Part shown: piece after piece, positions 49,382 to 58,736 of the stretch
Numbering within the stretch: the first letter of the stretch is position 1
How the letters are laid out: each line of letters starts with the position of its first letter
Origin: Paenibacillus qinlingensis
GTDB taxonomy: Bacteria; Bacillota; Bacilli; Paenibacillales; NBRC-103111
DNA: 64,000 nucleotides
Assembly: GCF_013204845.1 (NCBI RefSeq)
Contig: NZ_JABMKY010000001.1
Location: 682,001-746,000, forward strand
Reading direction: 5' to 3'
The notes under the pieces: model-generated
The model's input: only the letters and a program-made list of their open reading frames with translations
Database searches by the model: none
Told to the model about the DNA's origin: nothing
Program-made: the position numbers and the translations under genes

Positions 49382-50209
49382 TCATTTCACTGATCCGTTC
49401 GTAATTCCGGAGAAAATGTACCTCTGCAGGAACAAATACAATAAGACCGTCGGAAGTAAGATGATAAGGATGGCCGCACAGATCAATTGCCACTCTGCGC
49501 TATTCGTACCTGTAAATTTCATCAGGGTGGTCGAAACAACACCTAATTTCTGTGAAGGCATATACAAATATGGCGTGTACATATCGTTATAAATCGAAAT
49601 TGTTTTTAAGATAATGACCGTTGAAATAGCTGGTGTCAATAGGGGGATGATTATCCTGTAGAAGATGCCATACAGTGACAGCCCTTCAATCATCGCGTTC
49701 TCATCTAACTCATAAGGAATATTGCGAATAAATTGAAGCAGAATGTAAATTTGAACAACGTCTGCACCAATGTACAAGAGCACTGGGGCAAAATGCGTGT
49801 TGAATAATCCTAACCATTTGATAATGGAGAAAATGGCCACCTGTGTCGTGATCGCTGGAATAATCGCTGCCCCGGTATAGAGACCAAGAATGAGGAAGCG
49901 ACCAGGGAATTTAAAGCGCCCAAGCACGTACGCCACCATTGTTCCCATGACGATATTCCCGATCAAGGATAAACCAATCACAATTGTCGTATTCAGAAAC
50001 GCTTGCCCGAGATTCCCTCGTTCAAACACGATCTGGAAATTCTCAAAATTCAGAAAGGAGTTCGGCAGTGAAAACGCGCTGGACATGCCATATTCCTTGC
50101 TCCCCTTAAATGCATTTACACACAAGATATACAAGGGGAAAAAGATAATCAGGCTCGCGAAGGACAAAAGCACATATTTCACTGTCGATGAGATCGGTCT
50201 TGGTTTCAT
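49382..50209 (-). CDS. Carbohydrate ABC transporter permease, MalG type
   Basis: A 275-residue permease with six hydrophobic segments; EAA-loop ENAMIEGLSLYGIFYRIIIPLLTP, and the C-terminal YLFLQRYIFSGITNGSVKG ending shared by MalG-like proteins. The frame starts nine codons earlier; ATG at 50209 has GGAGGAG at 6 bases. Its start is four bases after the stop of the MalF-type permease. Confidence 0.94.
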   Translation of the reverse strand: MKPRPISSTVKYVLLSFASLIIFFPLYILCVNAFKGSKEYGMSSAFSLPNSFLNFENFQIVFERGNLGQAFLNTTIVIGLSLIGNIVMGTMVAYVLGRFKFPGRFLILGLYTGAAIIPAITTQVAIFSIIKWLGLFNTHFAPVLLYIGADVVQIYILLQFIRNIPYELDENAMIEGLSLYGIFYRIIIPLLTPAISTVIILKTISIYNDMYTPYLYMPSQKLGVVSTTLMKFTGTNSAEWQLICAAILIILLPTVLLYLFLQRYIFSGITNGSVK

Positions 50210-50213
50210 GGTG

Positions 50214-51083
50214 TCACTCCTCCTTTCCTCCAACAATTCTGCGTTGTGCAGATACTACGACAATCACGACGATCATCAGTAGCACACTCATCGCAGAAGC
50301 GAGTCCAAAGTTATTATATTGAAACGCGGTCTCCACTGTTTGCTGAACATATGTTTTACTTGCCGCCAAAGGGCCACCTTTGGTTAAGACGAAAGGAAGG
50401 TCGAATACCTCCAAAGCCCCAATTACAGTCAGAAACAGATTAAGCTCGATAATTTTCCTCATACCAGGTATTGTGATGTAGCGAAGCACTTGGAGTCTTC
50501 GTGCGCCGTCTATTTTAGCTGCTTCATAAATATCCTCAGGGAGTGATTGCAATGCCCCTAAGTACACAACCATATTGAAACCCATAAATTTCCACACGCC
50601 AATTGAAGCTAGTGATACGTTGACAAGTCCTGGCTTACCTAACCAGGAGATAGGATCCATGCCTAGCAAACTTAAAAAATAATTCAAGGAACCTGTGTTG
50701 GTATCGAACACATAGCCAAACATGAACGCTACAGCAACTCCATTCATAATGTAGGGCAGGAATAATACCGTCCGAAATATGTTACGTCCTTTGAGCTTAC
50801 TGTTCAACATGACCGCGAAGAAAAAGGCTACAATATTTTGCAAGATGCCACCTACGAAGTAAGCAACGTTATGGAGGAAAACATAGAGAACTTCCATATT
50901 TCCCATAATCTCTTTGTAATTTGAAAATCCAACCCACGTTTTAACCGGTGTTAATCCATCCCACGATGTAAAGCTTAGATAAATAAGTCTCAAAGCTGGA
51001 TAGTAGGTAAAAGTCAAAAGCAGCGTGAGTGGCACGATAAGGAACGATACTATTAAGGTAATTTTTTGTTGTTGGTAGCTCAT
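50214..51083 (-). CDS. Carbohydrate ABC transporter permease, MalF type
   Basis: A 289-residue permease with about six hydrophobic segments; EAA-loop EAAKIDGARRLQVLRYITIPGMRK. Two ATGs are possible: 51089 directly abuts GAGGT, while 51083, 6 bases after AGGT, is more plausible. It is separated from the binding-protein gene by a terminator, which would make more lipoprotein than permease. Confidence 0.93.
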   Translation of the reverse strand: MSYQQQKITLIVSFLIVPLTLLLTFTYYPALRLIYLSFTSWDGLTPVKTWVGFSNYKEIMGNMEVLYVFLHNVAYFVGGILQNIVAFFFAVMLNSKLKGRNIFRTVLFLPYIMNGVAVAFMFGYVFDTNTGSLNYFLSLLGMDPISWLGKPGLVNVSLASIGVWKFMGFNMVVYLGALQSLPEDIYEAAKIDGARRLQVLRYITIPGMRKIIELNLFLTVIGALEVFDLPFVLTKGGPLAASKTYVQQTVETAFQYNNFGLASAMSVLLMIVVIVVVSAQRRIVGGKEE

Positions 51084-51113
51084 CTCCATACCTCATTGCT
51101 CTTTAATTTGAAA

Positions 51114-51153
51114 AAGAGGACTGAATGTTTGCGAACTATCATTCAGCCCTCTT
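51114..51153 (-). terminator. Attenuating terminator between binding-protein and permease genes
   Basis: On the reverse strand AAGAGGGCTGAATG pairs with CATTCAGTCCTCTT around a 12-base loop, with TTTTT behind it. It sits in the middle of the importer operon and would give a surplus of binding-protein mRNA. Confidence 0.8.
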
Positions 51154-51164
51154 ACGCTTAACGC

Positions 51165-52493
51165 TTACTTACCGAGCGCTTTCTTCGCTTCTACCCATTT
51201 TTTGTTGTACTTATCAAATACTTTGGCTACATCCGTTACCGCTACTTCTTGGGCGATATCGTTCAAGTCGATTTGTGCTTTGTTTTGGATCGCCATAGCA
51301 TCACTGTTATCCGCAGCGATTTCAACGAAGTTCAAATCTTTCGTAGCTAAGAAGTCAGACAATTGTGTAACCGAGGACTTCTTATCCTTCAAGGATGGAA
51401 TGAAGCCAGCGAAATCATCATAACCGGAATCCTCAATTAACCATTTCACGAAAGCTTTCGCTGTTTTGAGGTTTTTACTGTTTTTGCTAACGGCATAGAA
51501 ATAGTCAGGTGTCATTAGCGTAGTCAATTTCCCTGAGTTATCGAATGGCATTGGGAAGAAGCCTACATTAGCACTTTCCGTACCATTTTCTATCACTTGT
51601 GGAATAACCCAGTTCGGCAAGAGGTACATCGCCATTTTACCAGAGGCTACATCCTTCTTGGATTGTTCCCAGTTGGAAGAGTTGATATCTTTCTCCACAT
51701 AACCCTTGCCAATCATTGTTTTGAGAATACCTAGTGACTTGGCGAAGGCACCATTCGGGTCAAAAGCGTTCTCCTGCTTAATGCGATCATTCCAGAAGTT
51801 CGGATTGCCGGACATCGCTACTGCTACGTGCTGCCATGTGTAGAGCGGCCATTTGTCCTTGTAGTTTGTTGCCAGAGGCACAATCCCCTTCGCTTTCAGC
51901 TTGTCGGATGCGGCATAGAATTCATCGAGTGTCTTCGGAAGCGCTGTGATGCCGGCATCAGCGAAGGCTTTTTTGTTATACACAATCCCTGTTGTGGAAC
52001 CGCCTGTTACGAGACCATAGGTGCCACCGTTCGCTGTTTTGTAGTCTTTAAAGCGGATTTTATCATTCAGACCGAGATCATCCAGCGGGGCAAAATAATC
52101 AGGAAGCTGTGTATTCGGAATGTTCGGAATCAATACAACGTCCGGCACTTCCGCCGTGGCCAAGCGTAATTTGATAGCCGCTTCATAATCCTTCAGCGCT
52201 TCGAACTCCACGTCCGCATTCGGGTATTTCTTTTTGAACGCTTCGCGATAATCTTTCAGCTTGGTATCAATTAGATCTGTACGGTTCGTTGCAAATACAA
52301 TCTTTCCTTTAATATCATCATTCGGGTTCGCTGCTTTGGGAGCCTCCGTCGCTGGAGCTGGAGTAGCCGCTGCCGTCGTAGCTTTGGCTGCAGGTGTTGG
52401 GCTTGCTGTCGTTGTTGTTGTTTCTGATCCGCATGCTGCGAGTAAAGTGGTCAGTAAACAAATTGATGTTGTGGCTACTAATGTCTTCTTCAT
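51165..52493 (-). CDS. Extracellular sugar-binding lipoprotein of ABC importer (family 1)
   Basis: A 442-residue secreted receptor: signal peptide with lipobox LLAACGS at about 18-22, an Ala/Pro/Thr-rich linker to about 60, and a family 1 binding fold (DVVLIPNIPNTQLPDYFAPL). ATG has GGGGGA at 6 bases. A -10 box and a cre-like operator nearly identical to those of the first importer lie upstream (52518-52543). It is flanked by a GH5-like glycosidase gene and the kinase operon, so uptake of products of those enzymes is plausible. Confidence 0.94.
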   Translation of the reverse strand: MKKTLVATTSICLLTTLLAACGSETTTTTASPTPAAKATTAAATPAPATEAPKAANPNDDIKGKIVFATNRTDLIDTKLKDYREAFKKKYPNADVEFEALKDYEAAIKLRLATAEVPDVVLIPNIPNTQLPDYFAPLDDLGLNDKIRFKDYKTANGGTYGLVTGGSTTGIVYNKKAFADAGITALPKTLDEFYAASDKLKAKGIVPLATNYKDKWPLYTWQHVAVAMSGNPNFWNDRIKQENAFDPNGAFAKSLGILKTMIGKGYVEKDINSSNWEQSKKDVASGKMAMYLLPNWVIPQVIENGTESANVGFFPMPFDNSGKLTTLMTPDYFYAVSKNSKNLKTAKAFVKWLIEDSGYDDFAGFIPSLKDKKSSVTQLSDFLATKDLNFVEIAADNSDAMAIQNKAQIDLNDIAQEVAVTDVAKVFDKYNKKWVEAKKALGK

Positions 52494-52517
52494 CCTATTT
52501 CCCCCAATGAACTAGTT

Positions 52518-52543
52518 TGTGTAGCGCTTACATTTTTATTATA
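52518..52543 (-). promoter_or_regulatory. -10 box and cre-like operator before the third binding-protein gene
   Basis: On the reverse strand TATAAT (52538-52543) is followed five bases later by TGTAAGCGCTACACA (52518-52532). This differs by one base from the 15-mer at 2540-2554. It matches the cre core but is one base out of register with the 14-base consensus at its right end. Confidence 0.65.
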
Positions 52544-52653
52544 AAACGTCCATGCGTTGAGTAAAATGGCACGCATTTGTTTTTCCTTGTACTGTATTTC
52601 CACTTTTCAGTGGGAAAGAGCCAAATTAATGGGGGCCGAAGCCCCCATTTCAC

Positions 52654-55600
52654 TCATTTTACAATATCGAGCTTATGCAGCAGATTATAGAAGACCATGG
52701 CTGCCTCAGCACGCGTCGCAACAGCTTGAGGCCGGTAGGATCCGTCCGGATTGCCGCTTAACAAACCTGCGGCTGTTGCTAGACGAATGGATGCCTCTGC
52801 CCAAGAAGACATGGAAGCAGCGTCTGTGAATGTAAGTGTTGCAGCAGGCTTCACCGCCTGAGACAGCTTCGTTAATGCCAGCGCTCGGCTGAGCATGACT
52901 GCCATCTGCTCACGCGTAATGGTGGCATTCGGCTGGAAGCTGTGGTCTTCGAAGCCATCTACCAGACCTAACTCATTGGCAGCATGGATCACGGAGGCAA
53001 ACCAATCATGTTCGGCTACATCCCTGAATTTGGCTTGCGATCCCTTCGACGGGACGATACCCATTGCTTTAACCAGCATCGTGGTAAACTCTGCTCGTGT
53101 AACTACACGATCTGGTGCGAACGTGGTGTCTGTCATGCCATTCAACAGCAGCTTGGAAGCTAAGGTTCCAATGGCAGTCTGAGCCCAATGTGTACCTGGG
53201 ACATCTGTGAAATTCACTTGATGGGAAACAACGGCATACACGCTATTCCCATTTCTGCTAATTATCGCTTCTACCCCATCGGCTTGGGGCTGGAAGGATG
53301 CAGGAACGAACGTCATAGCGCCTGTTTGTTCGTCAATAACGACAACAGTAGCAGATGACAGGTCGCTAACGCTGTTCGTGAAGACGCTCCGAGTGATGAA
53401 TAACGACCCGAAATGTTCAATCTCGGTTTGTTTGCCTCCACTTGATACTATGAGGTGGAAAGACACCGGCGTACCGATTAGTGTGACGCCTTGCTTTTCA
53501 GCTGCTTTGCGAACTTGGTCAGCTTGCTCGGTGGATACAGGCATAATGGCGATATGCAGCGCTGCATCCCCAGAATCAGTACCTATCGCATTCAGAATGG
53601 CAGGGTTAGATAACATTTGGAGTGGGATCTCGTAAGAACCCGCTTCGTTTTGCAGTGTAACTACTGTCTTGCCGAGTGCAACAGGATTAGCTGCAAGTGC
53701 TTTGGACAGTAATGAAATTGGAATCACGACTTCATCCGTTTCCTTCGTGCTGTATGCCATAACAAGTGCCGTCCCTTGCTCTTTCGTCAACAGAAGCTCT
53801 AACGCCTTCTTCATCTCTGCTTCTTGCATAATGGCTTGACGCACGTTTTTTCCTTTGCTGTCGGTAACCGTTACGTGTTTGAAGGCCTCATTCGTCAACA
53901 AGATTTGATTGGCTTTATCCAAAATGGTTGGTCCAGGTATTGTACCCCCTGGTGAGGATGAGCTAGTATCTCCTGGATCTACCGGGCCAACAGGATCCAC
54001 GGGATCAACTGGGTCCACGGGATCCACAGGATCTACTGGATCTACAGGATCCACAGGATCCACAGGGTCTACGGGATCGACTTCCTCCCCTGTTTTATAG
54101 ACCTTAATCGTATCGAAATACAACGTTCCTTGCCCGATTGTACCTCCCGCTCCTTGATTCACATAAATTGAGAACTCTTTAATCGCATTCAAATCGATGA
54201 CTCCGTCTCCGCTAGAGCTCCATGGTGCTTTAGTAAACTTGCTAAATGGCAGCTTAATTACACTTGATTTGTCATCGCCAAGCTCGATATAAGACTCCCA
54301 TGCCGAACCGTCTTCCTCAAGGAATTGTATCGTCAATTTGCGATGGGACGCGTCCTTTTTCAACCAGAATCGTATGCCTTCATACGCTCTCCAGTCTAAC
54401 GCATCGAGCTTTTTGTTCACGCCGGCAAAATTCTTAGCAGCCGTTGGCAGCTCATAGACATATTTCCCTCCAAAACGTCCTGCCTCTTTTTGATCCGCCA
54501 CAGGTGTGAAAGTAACGGTTCCACCGTCTTTGTTCGTCGAATAGGTGTCGCCAGCAACGAGTTCGCCACCGCCATAATAGTCAAAATCATCAATCGTCGG
54601 CACTTGATCAATCGCGATTGAATCGATATAGATGGCATTCGCTCCCAGTTGCCCTGCACCTTGGTTTACAAAAATAGCATAGGATGCAATTTCAGCGCGA
54701 TTGAGCTTACCGTCCCCTTTCGACCATGTGCGATTACGGGCGAAACCACCAAACGGAATTTGAACGACATTTGCTTCCGTTGAAGTCATCATCGTCTGCG
54801 CTTCCCAAATATCTCCGTCACTTTCTGTCAATTGGAACGTAAGTCCATGCCCCACTGTATCTGATTTTAACCAGAACGAAAGAGCGTTGCCTCCACCCGC
54901 TATATTCAGCTTCCCAAGTGTCCGTTTGACACCGGCATAACCTTTGGCAGCTGTCAATGTGTAGCTGAGTTTAAGCGCATGACCACCATCTTGTTTAACG
55001 TTATTTTCTAGGGAAGCTGTAATTTCAGCGCCGCCATCATCCCTTACATAATCAGCACGGACACCCGCATCAGTTGAATAGAAGTCGAAGTTATCGATCT
55101 CACGAAGCGAAGCCGATTGAATATCGTCCAAATACAGCGCTCCTGCACCATTGCCAATAGAGCCTCTATCCACATAGATGGAAAATTCTGATACAGACGT
55201 TAAATCGAGTTTCCCATCTACCGCCACGGATTGCCATCCTGCCAGATGGAAAGAACCAAAAGGAATCTTCATCAAGGTGCCATTCGTATGATTGACATAT
55301 ACCTTGGCTTCCCAATACTCGCCGGTAGCATCCTTTAATTGATACGTAACGCCCCGTCCAGCTTCCCCTGCTTTCATCCATAGCTGGATGCCATTGTTTG
55401 CCGACCAATCCGCTCCTCCGATGGATTTGGTAACACCCGCGTATCCTTTGGCAGCAGTCAGATCAAAGGCAAGCTTGAGTCCAAATGCCCCCGATTGCTT
55501 CGTCTCCGCATCCAAAGTTGCGGTAATGGCATCCCCACCCGAATTACGGTTATATTGGGCTTGCAACTTCGCATTATCTGAACCATAGTCTTCGTAATTG

Positions 55601-58545
55601 TCTACAACAGGTGATTTATACAATCGAAAATCATCCAAATAGACGGTGCGTGTCACATTCGCTGATCCATCAATGTTAATACTAAATGTCGTAATAGACG
55701 AAAGATCTACGACATTGTTCCCTACACCTAGATGCGAGTTTTTCCACCAGTCAGGTACATAAAATTGGTTAAATGGCAACTTAATTAACTGTGGTTCACT
55801 GCCAGATACGCCAATATCTTTTTTCCACACCTCGCCTTTCGTAGCACTTCCTTCATTGAACTGAATAGAAATGCCCGTGTAGGCTTCTGCAGGCTGTACC
55901 CAGAACGAAATACCACTGTTGCCAGACCAATCTGTATTGGTAATTTGCTTTTCCATACCGCCCCAGCCTTTGCTCAGCGATGAGGTCAATTTCAAGCTGT
56001 AATTCCCTTCGGATTTATGACCGTTATCCAAACTTAATTCGAGTGGTGATCCGGATGTATTCACGGAGTATGCACCTTTGAGCATACTATCTGAGCCTGT
56101 ATAGCTCTCAAAGTTTTCAATGACATCCGTTTTCACATTGGTAGGCGGCTCTAACTTTTCTGAACCCACACCAATTTGGATGCGTCCCACTTGTGGACTC
56201 CAGTACTCCGAAGCGAAATTTGCTGGGATAACTGGGAACACAACCTTCAAATATTTGGTTCCCGCTGGCAAGGTATAGGCGGTGTACACCATTCGGCTCC
56301 ACCACCCCTCACCTGGCACCTCATCTACACGAACTTGAGTAACAGTCGAGTAATGTTCACCATCCGGCGATGTTAAAAAAGTGAAATTGGGAAGCCTGTA
56401 TTTACTTGGTTCTTGTCTGGCAAAACTCGTCATGACGAAATAATTCATATCACCCGCTGTTTGATACACGAATGATTCCGCATTGTTAGCTGTACGTACT
56501 AAACGCTTCAAATCATCGCCAAAATAAGTGCCCCCAGATTCGAACCCTAGATTAGGCGAATGGTCAGCCATTTTCAACATATTATTCATTTCGTCTGTCA
56601 GTACACCATTGGTAATGGCAACGCTAGAAATCGCATCTTTATAGATAAGTTCTTCGCCACTCGTATGGTTGTATACGATTTCAATATGACCAAGTTGAGA
56701 ATCTCCATCCCCTTCTGGGAAGGTTACTTTAAAATACTTTGCATCCGATGGCAGCGTATATGCGCTATATACAATTTGACGCCACTCTCCACCGCCAGCT
56801 TCTGTTTTAGTAACCTGAAGCTCTGTGTAATTGGTTCCATCCGTAGACATCCAGAACTTAAATTCGTGATTCGGATGATCTGATTTGCGGAATGCGGTAG
56901 TCTTCAATGATAATGCCCGCAGTGCACTGGAATTCGTTGGTGTTGATGGAAGTGCATAAGCTACGAATTGATCAACCGCATTCGGTTGCAACTTGAGTCG
57001 ATAATGATCTCCTCCGAATAAAGCTGGATTCAGATCATCTGTGGTAAATTTCAAATCCGTTGAGAATTGATACATTTTGCTGTAATCAATGAGCTCATCC
57101 TGAATCGCATGTTTCGCGATGACCGGACCTACGACTGATGAATATGTGGATTCACCAACAGTATTTCGTGCCTTCGTTCGATAGAAGTAGGTAGCACCTG
57201 TCACAGAGGTCATATCATCGAACAAATCAGTTTTGGAAGCATCATACACCTGCGCTCCAACGATGTCCCATGGCCCATTGGCATACACAGATCGCTCTAC
57301 CGTGTAGGCAGTTGCTCCTGTTGATCCCTTCCATCCAATACGGGAGACTGTATCAATCGGAAGCATCATCGGTGCTTCTGGAAGTGGTAAAACTGGCTTT
57401 GACATAATACCGCGAATCTTATAAGCTTTATCCCGTAATAGCCCCAATACGGATGTTTCTTCGAAGCCTTGCTCACCTGCTGGGAAGCCTGGCCATTTAT
57501 ACGCTTCATAGAATGTGCCACCATACGTGCCTTCCGTATGTCGGAAGAAGCCTCCGTCTTCACTGTGATAGCGTAGACTCCAGATCAAAGCACCGCTGGT
57601 ACCATTTTCAATAACATTGTCTAAGAATGGTGTTAATTCACTTTTTGGAATGAAGCCGAATTCCCCAACATAGAAGGGCTTTTTCCCTTTGGCCAAATTC
57701 TTATCGATATTCACTTGAGAAGCAAAGCTAGCGTAATGGTTAGGATAATAATGGTTGCTTACAATGTCGATAGGCGAGTTTTCCTCTAGGGAACTAGCAT
57801 CAATGCCGTATTTTCCGTCAATGAGCAAATGTTTGGCATCGATATTTTTGATGAAAGCTCCTATTTCCGTTGTCCATGCAGAAGTCGGGGGTGTTAATTC
57901 ATTCCCTGTCTCCCAAGCGAGAATGGCTGGATCATCCTTGTAAAGCACGTTTGTTATTGTATTCCTACGATTCAAAACATACGAGATTGTATCTTTAAAA
58001 TCCTTCTTAATGTCCGCATCTGTCCAGAAAGCATCCTTGCTCTTCCCGCGAAACTTGGCATACTCACCAATTCCACCCCACCACTCGTATTGATCGACGA
58101 ATGGGATGATAAGACGAATGCCGTACTCGTTGGCAAGTGCAAGCGCACGGTCTAGGGCAACAAACGCTTCCTCGTTGAACTGATTAGGTCCAACGACATG
58201 GCGAATCATGCCAGGGTAATCGGTATCCTTTTTGACAGAAAGGACATAGGTTCTCGTTGCTTTCGCTCCCATTTGCTGCAAAGCTTTAAATGCATCTCGC
58301 TGCTCCCATTCTGTGGGAACCTGCCAATAACCATCTTCGACCATTGTTAGCGTAGGCACATTCGCCCCAATAAAACGAAATTCACTGGCCCCTTCCATCA
58401 ATTTATCCCCTGATCGCGTAATAAATTGCGAGAGCCCTGGATTTGGTTCCGCTTTCATTTTTGGCGTGCCTACAAAACCGCTCATCAGCATAGATACCAC
58501 TAACATGGTTACTACAAGCTTTGCACACATGCTTTTCAAACGCAT
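52654..58545 (-). CDS. Secreted GH5-like beta-glycosidase (mannanase-like) with CBMs and SLH domains
   Basis: Surface enzyme of 1963 residues. Signal peptide 1-32. Catalytic TIM barrel 40-380 with acid/base Glu216 (LAWETGNELTPP) and nucleophile Glu295 (FYVGEFGF), most like GH5 mannan endo-hydrolases. FN3-like module 385-475, then two related discoidin-like modules (485-800, motif ATYFYRT / KYFKVTFP). Four tandem carbohydrate-binding modules of about 165 residues, 807-1470, each beginning with a DNF-Y/ENFESY motif and ending LYLDDI. An (Asp-Pro-Val) linker at 1487-1528, an unassigned domain, and three SLH domains from about 1774 (VNFTDVPGTHWAQ) anchor it to wall polymers. ATG follows GGGGG at 7 bases. 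It faces the lone YesN-like regulator across 120 bases. Confidence 0.9.
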   Translation of the reverse strand: MRLKSMCAKLVVTMLVVSMLMSGFVGTPKMKAEPNPGLSQFITRSGDKLMEGASEFRFIGANVPTLTMVEDGYWQVPTEWEQRDAFKALQQMGAKATRTYVLSVKKDTDYPGMIRHVVGPNQFNEEAFVALDRALALANEYGIRLIIPFVDQYEWWGGIGEYAKFRGKSKDAFWTDADIKKDFKDTISYVLNRRNTITNVLYKDDPAILAWETGNELTPPTSAWTTEIGAFIKNIDAKHLLIDGKYGIDASSLEENSPIDIVSNHYYPNHYASFASQVNIDKNLAKGKKPFYVGEFGFIPKSELTPFLDNVIENGTSGALIWSLRYHSEDGGFFRHTEGTYGGTFYEAYKWPGFPAGEQGFEETSVLGLLRDKAYKIRGIMSKPVLPLPEAPMMLPIDTVSRIGWKGSTGATAYTVERSVYANGPWDIVGAQVYDASKTDLFDDMTSVTGATYFYRTKARNTVGESTYSSVVGPVIAKHAIQDELIDYSKMYQFSTDLKFTTDDLNPALFGGDHYRLKLQPNAVDQFVAYALPSTPTNSSALRALSLKTTAFRKSDHPNHEFKFWMSTDGTNYTELQVTKTEAGGGEWRQIVYSAYTLPSDAKYFKVTFPEGDGDSQLGHIEIVYNHTSGEELIYKDAISSVAITNGVLTDEMNNMLKMADHSPNLGFESGGTYFGDDLKRLVRTANNAESFVYQTAGDMNYFVMTSFARQEPSKYRLPNFTFLTSPDGEHYSTVTQVRVDEVPGEGWWSRMVYTAYTLPAGTKYLKVVFPVIPANFASEYWSPQVGRIQIGVGSEKLEPPTNVKTDVIENFESYTGSDSMLKGAYSVNTSGSPLELSLDNGHKSEGNYSLKLTSSLSKGWGGMEKQITNTDWSGNSGISFWVQPAEAYTGISIQFNEGSATKGEVWKKDIGVSGSEPQLIKLPFNQFYVPDWWKNSHLGVGNNVVDLSSITTFSINIDGSANVTRTVYLDDFRLYKSPVVDNYEDYGSDNAKLQAQYNRNSGGDAITATLDAETKQSGAFGLKLAFDLTAAKGYAGVTKSIGGADWSANNGIQLWMKAGEAGRGVTYQLKDATGEYWEAKVYVNHTNGTLMKIPFGSFHLAGWQSVAVDGKLDLTSVSEFSIYVDRGSIGNGAGALYLDDIQSASLREIDNFDFYSTDAGVRADYVRDDGGAEITASLENNVKQDGGHALKLSYTLTAAKGYAGVKRTLGKLNIAGGGNALSFWLKSDTVGHGLTFQLTESDGDIWEAQTMMTSTEANVVQIPFGGFARNRTWSKGDGKLNRAEIASYAIFVNQGAGQLGANAIYIDSIAIDQVPTIDDFDYYGGGELVAGDTYSTNKDGGTVTFTPVADQKEAGRFGGKYVYELPTAAKNFAGVNKKLDALDWRAYEGIRFWLKKDASHRKLTIQFLEEDGSAWESYIELGDDKSSVIKLPFSKFTKAPWSSSGDGVIDLNAIKEFSIYVNQGAGGTIGQGTLYFDTIKVYKTGEEVDPVDPVDPVDPVDPVDPVDPVDPVDPVDPVGPVDPGDTSSSSPGGTIPGPTILDKANQILLTNEAFKHVTVTDSKGKNVRQAIMQEAEMKKALELLLTKEQGTALVMAYSTKETDEVVIPISLLSKALAANPVALGKTVVTLQNEAGSYEIPLQMLSNPAILNAIGTDSGDAALHIAIMPVSTEQADQVRKAAEKQGVTLIGTPVSFHLIVSSGGKQTEIEHFGSLFITRSVFTNSVSDLSSATVVVIDEQTGAMTFVPASFQPQADGVEAIISRNGNSVYAVVSHQVNFTDVPGTHWAQTAIGTLASKLLLNGMTDTTFAPDRVVTRAEFTTMLVKAMGIVPSKGSQAKFRDVAEHDWFASVIHAANELGLVDGFEDHSFQPNATITREQMAVMLSRALALTKLSQAVKPAATLTFTDAASMSSWAEASIRLATAAGLLSGNPDGSYRPQAVATRAEAAMVFYNLLHKLDIVK
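53975..54085. repeat. GATCCACAG-type 9-base repeats coding the Val-Asp-Pro linker
   Basis: About 11 imperfect copies of a GGATCCACA/GGATCTACG-like 9-mer encode the VDP linker of the SLH glycosidase. Synonymous variation among copies shows drift. Confidence 0.85.
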
Positions 58546-58604
58546 ACGTTCGCCCCCTCGTATCCTACATTTTGTATCATTTTTAATTATAGGAGGGATG
58601 ATCG

Positions 58605-58736
58605 ATGGTTGAAATGTACTGGCTTGGCATTTTATTGGACTCTATTGTCCTTCTATTCATTTCCGTTAATTGGGCATTTGTGAGATCTGTGTTTGTTCCC
58701 TGTACATGCGAGGTGTGGTGCCAACAACCTTTTTGA
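58605..58736 (+). CDS. Possible small hydrophobic peptide
   Basis: A 43-codon frame starts with ATG 5 bases after GGAGGGATG and translates to MVEMYWLGILLDSIVLLFIS followed by a short tail ending CQQPF. It has a membrane-segment-like stretch and a good ribosome site, but overlaps the 3' end of the regulator gene on the opposite strand, and I have no homologue in mind. Could be real or chance. Confidence 0.25.
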   Translation: MVEMYWLGILLDSIVLLFISVNWAFVRSVFVPCTCEVWCQQPF

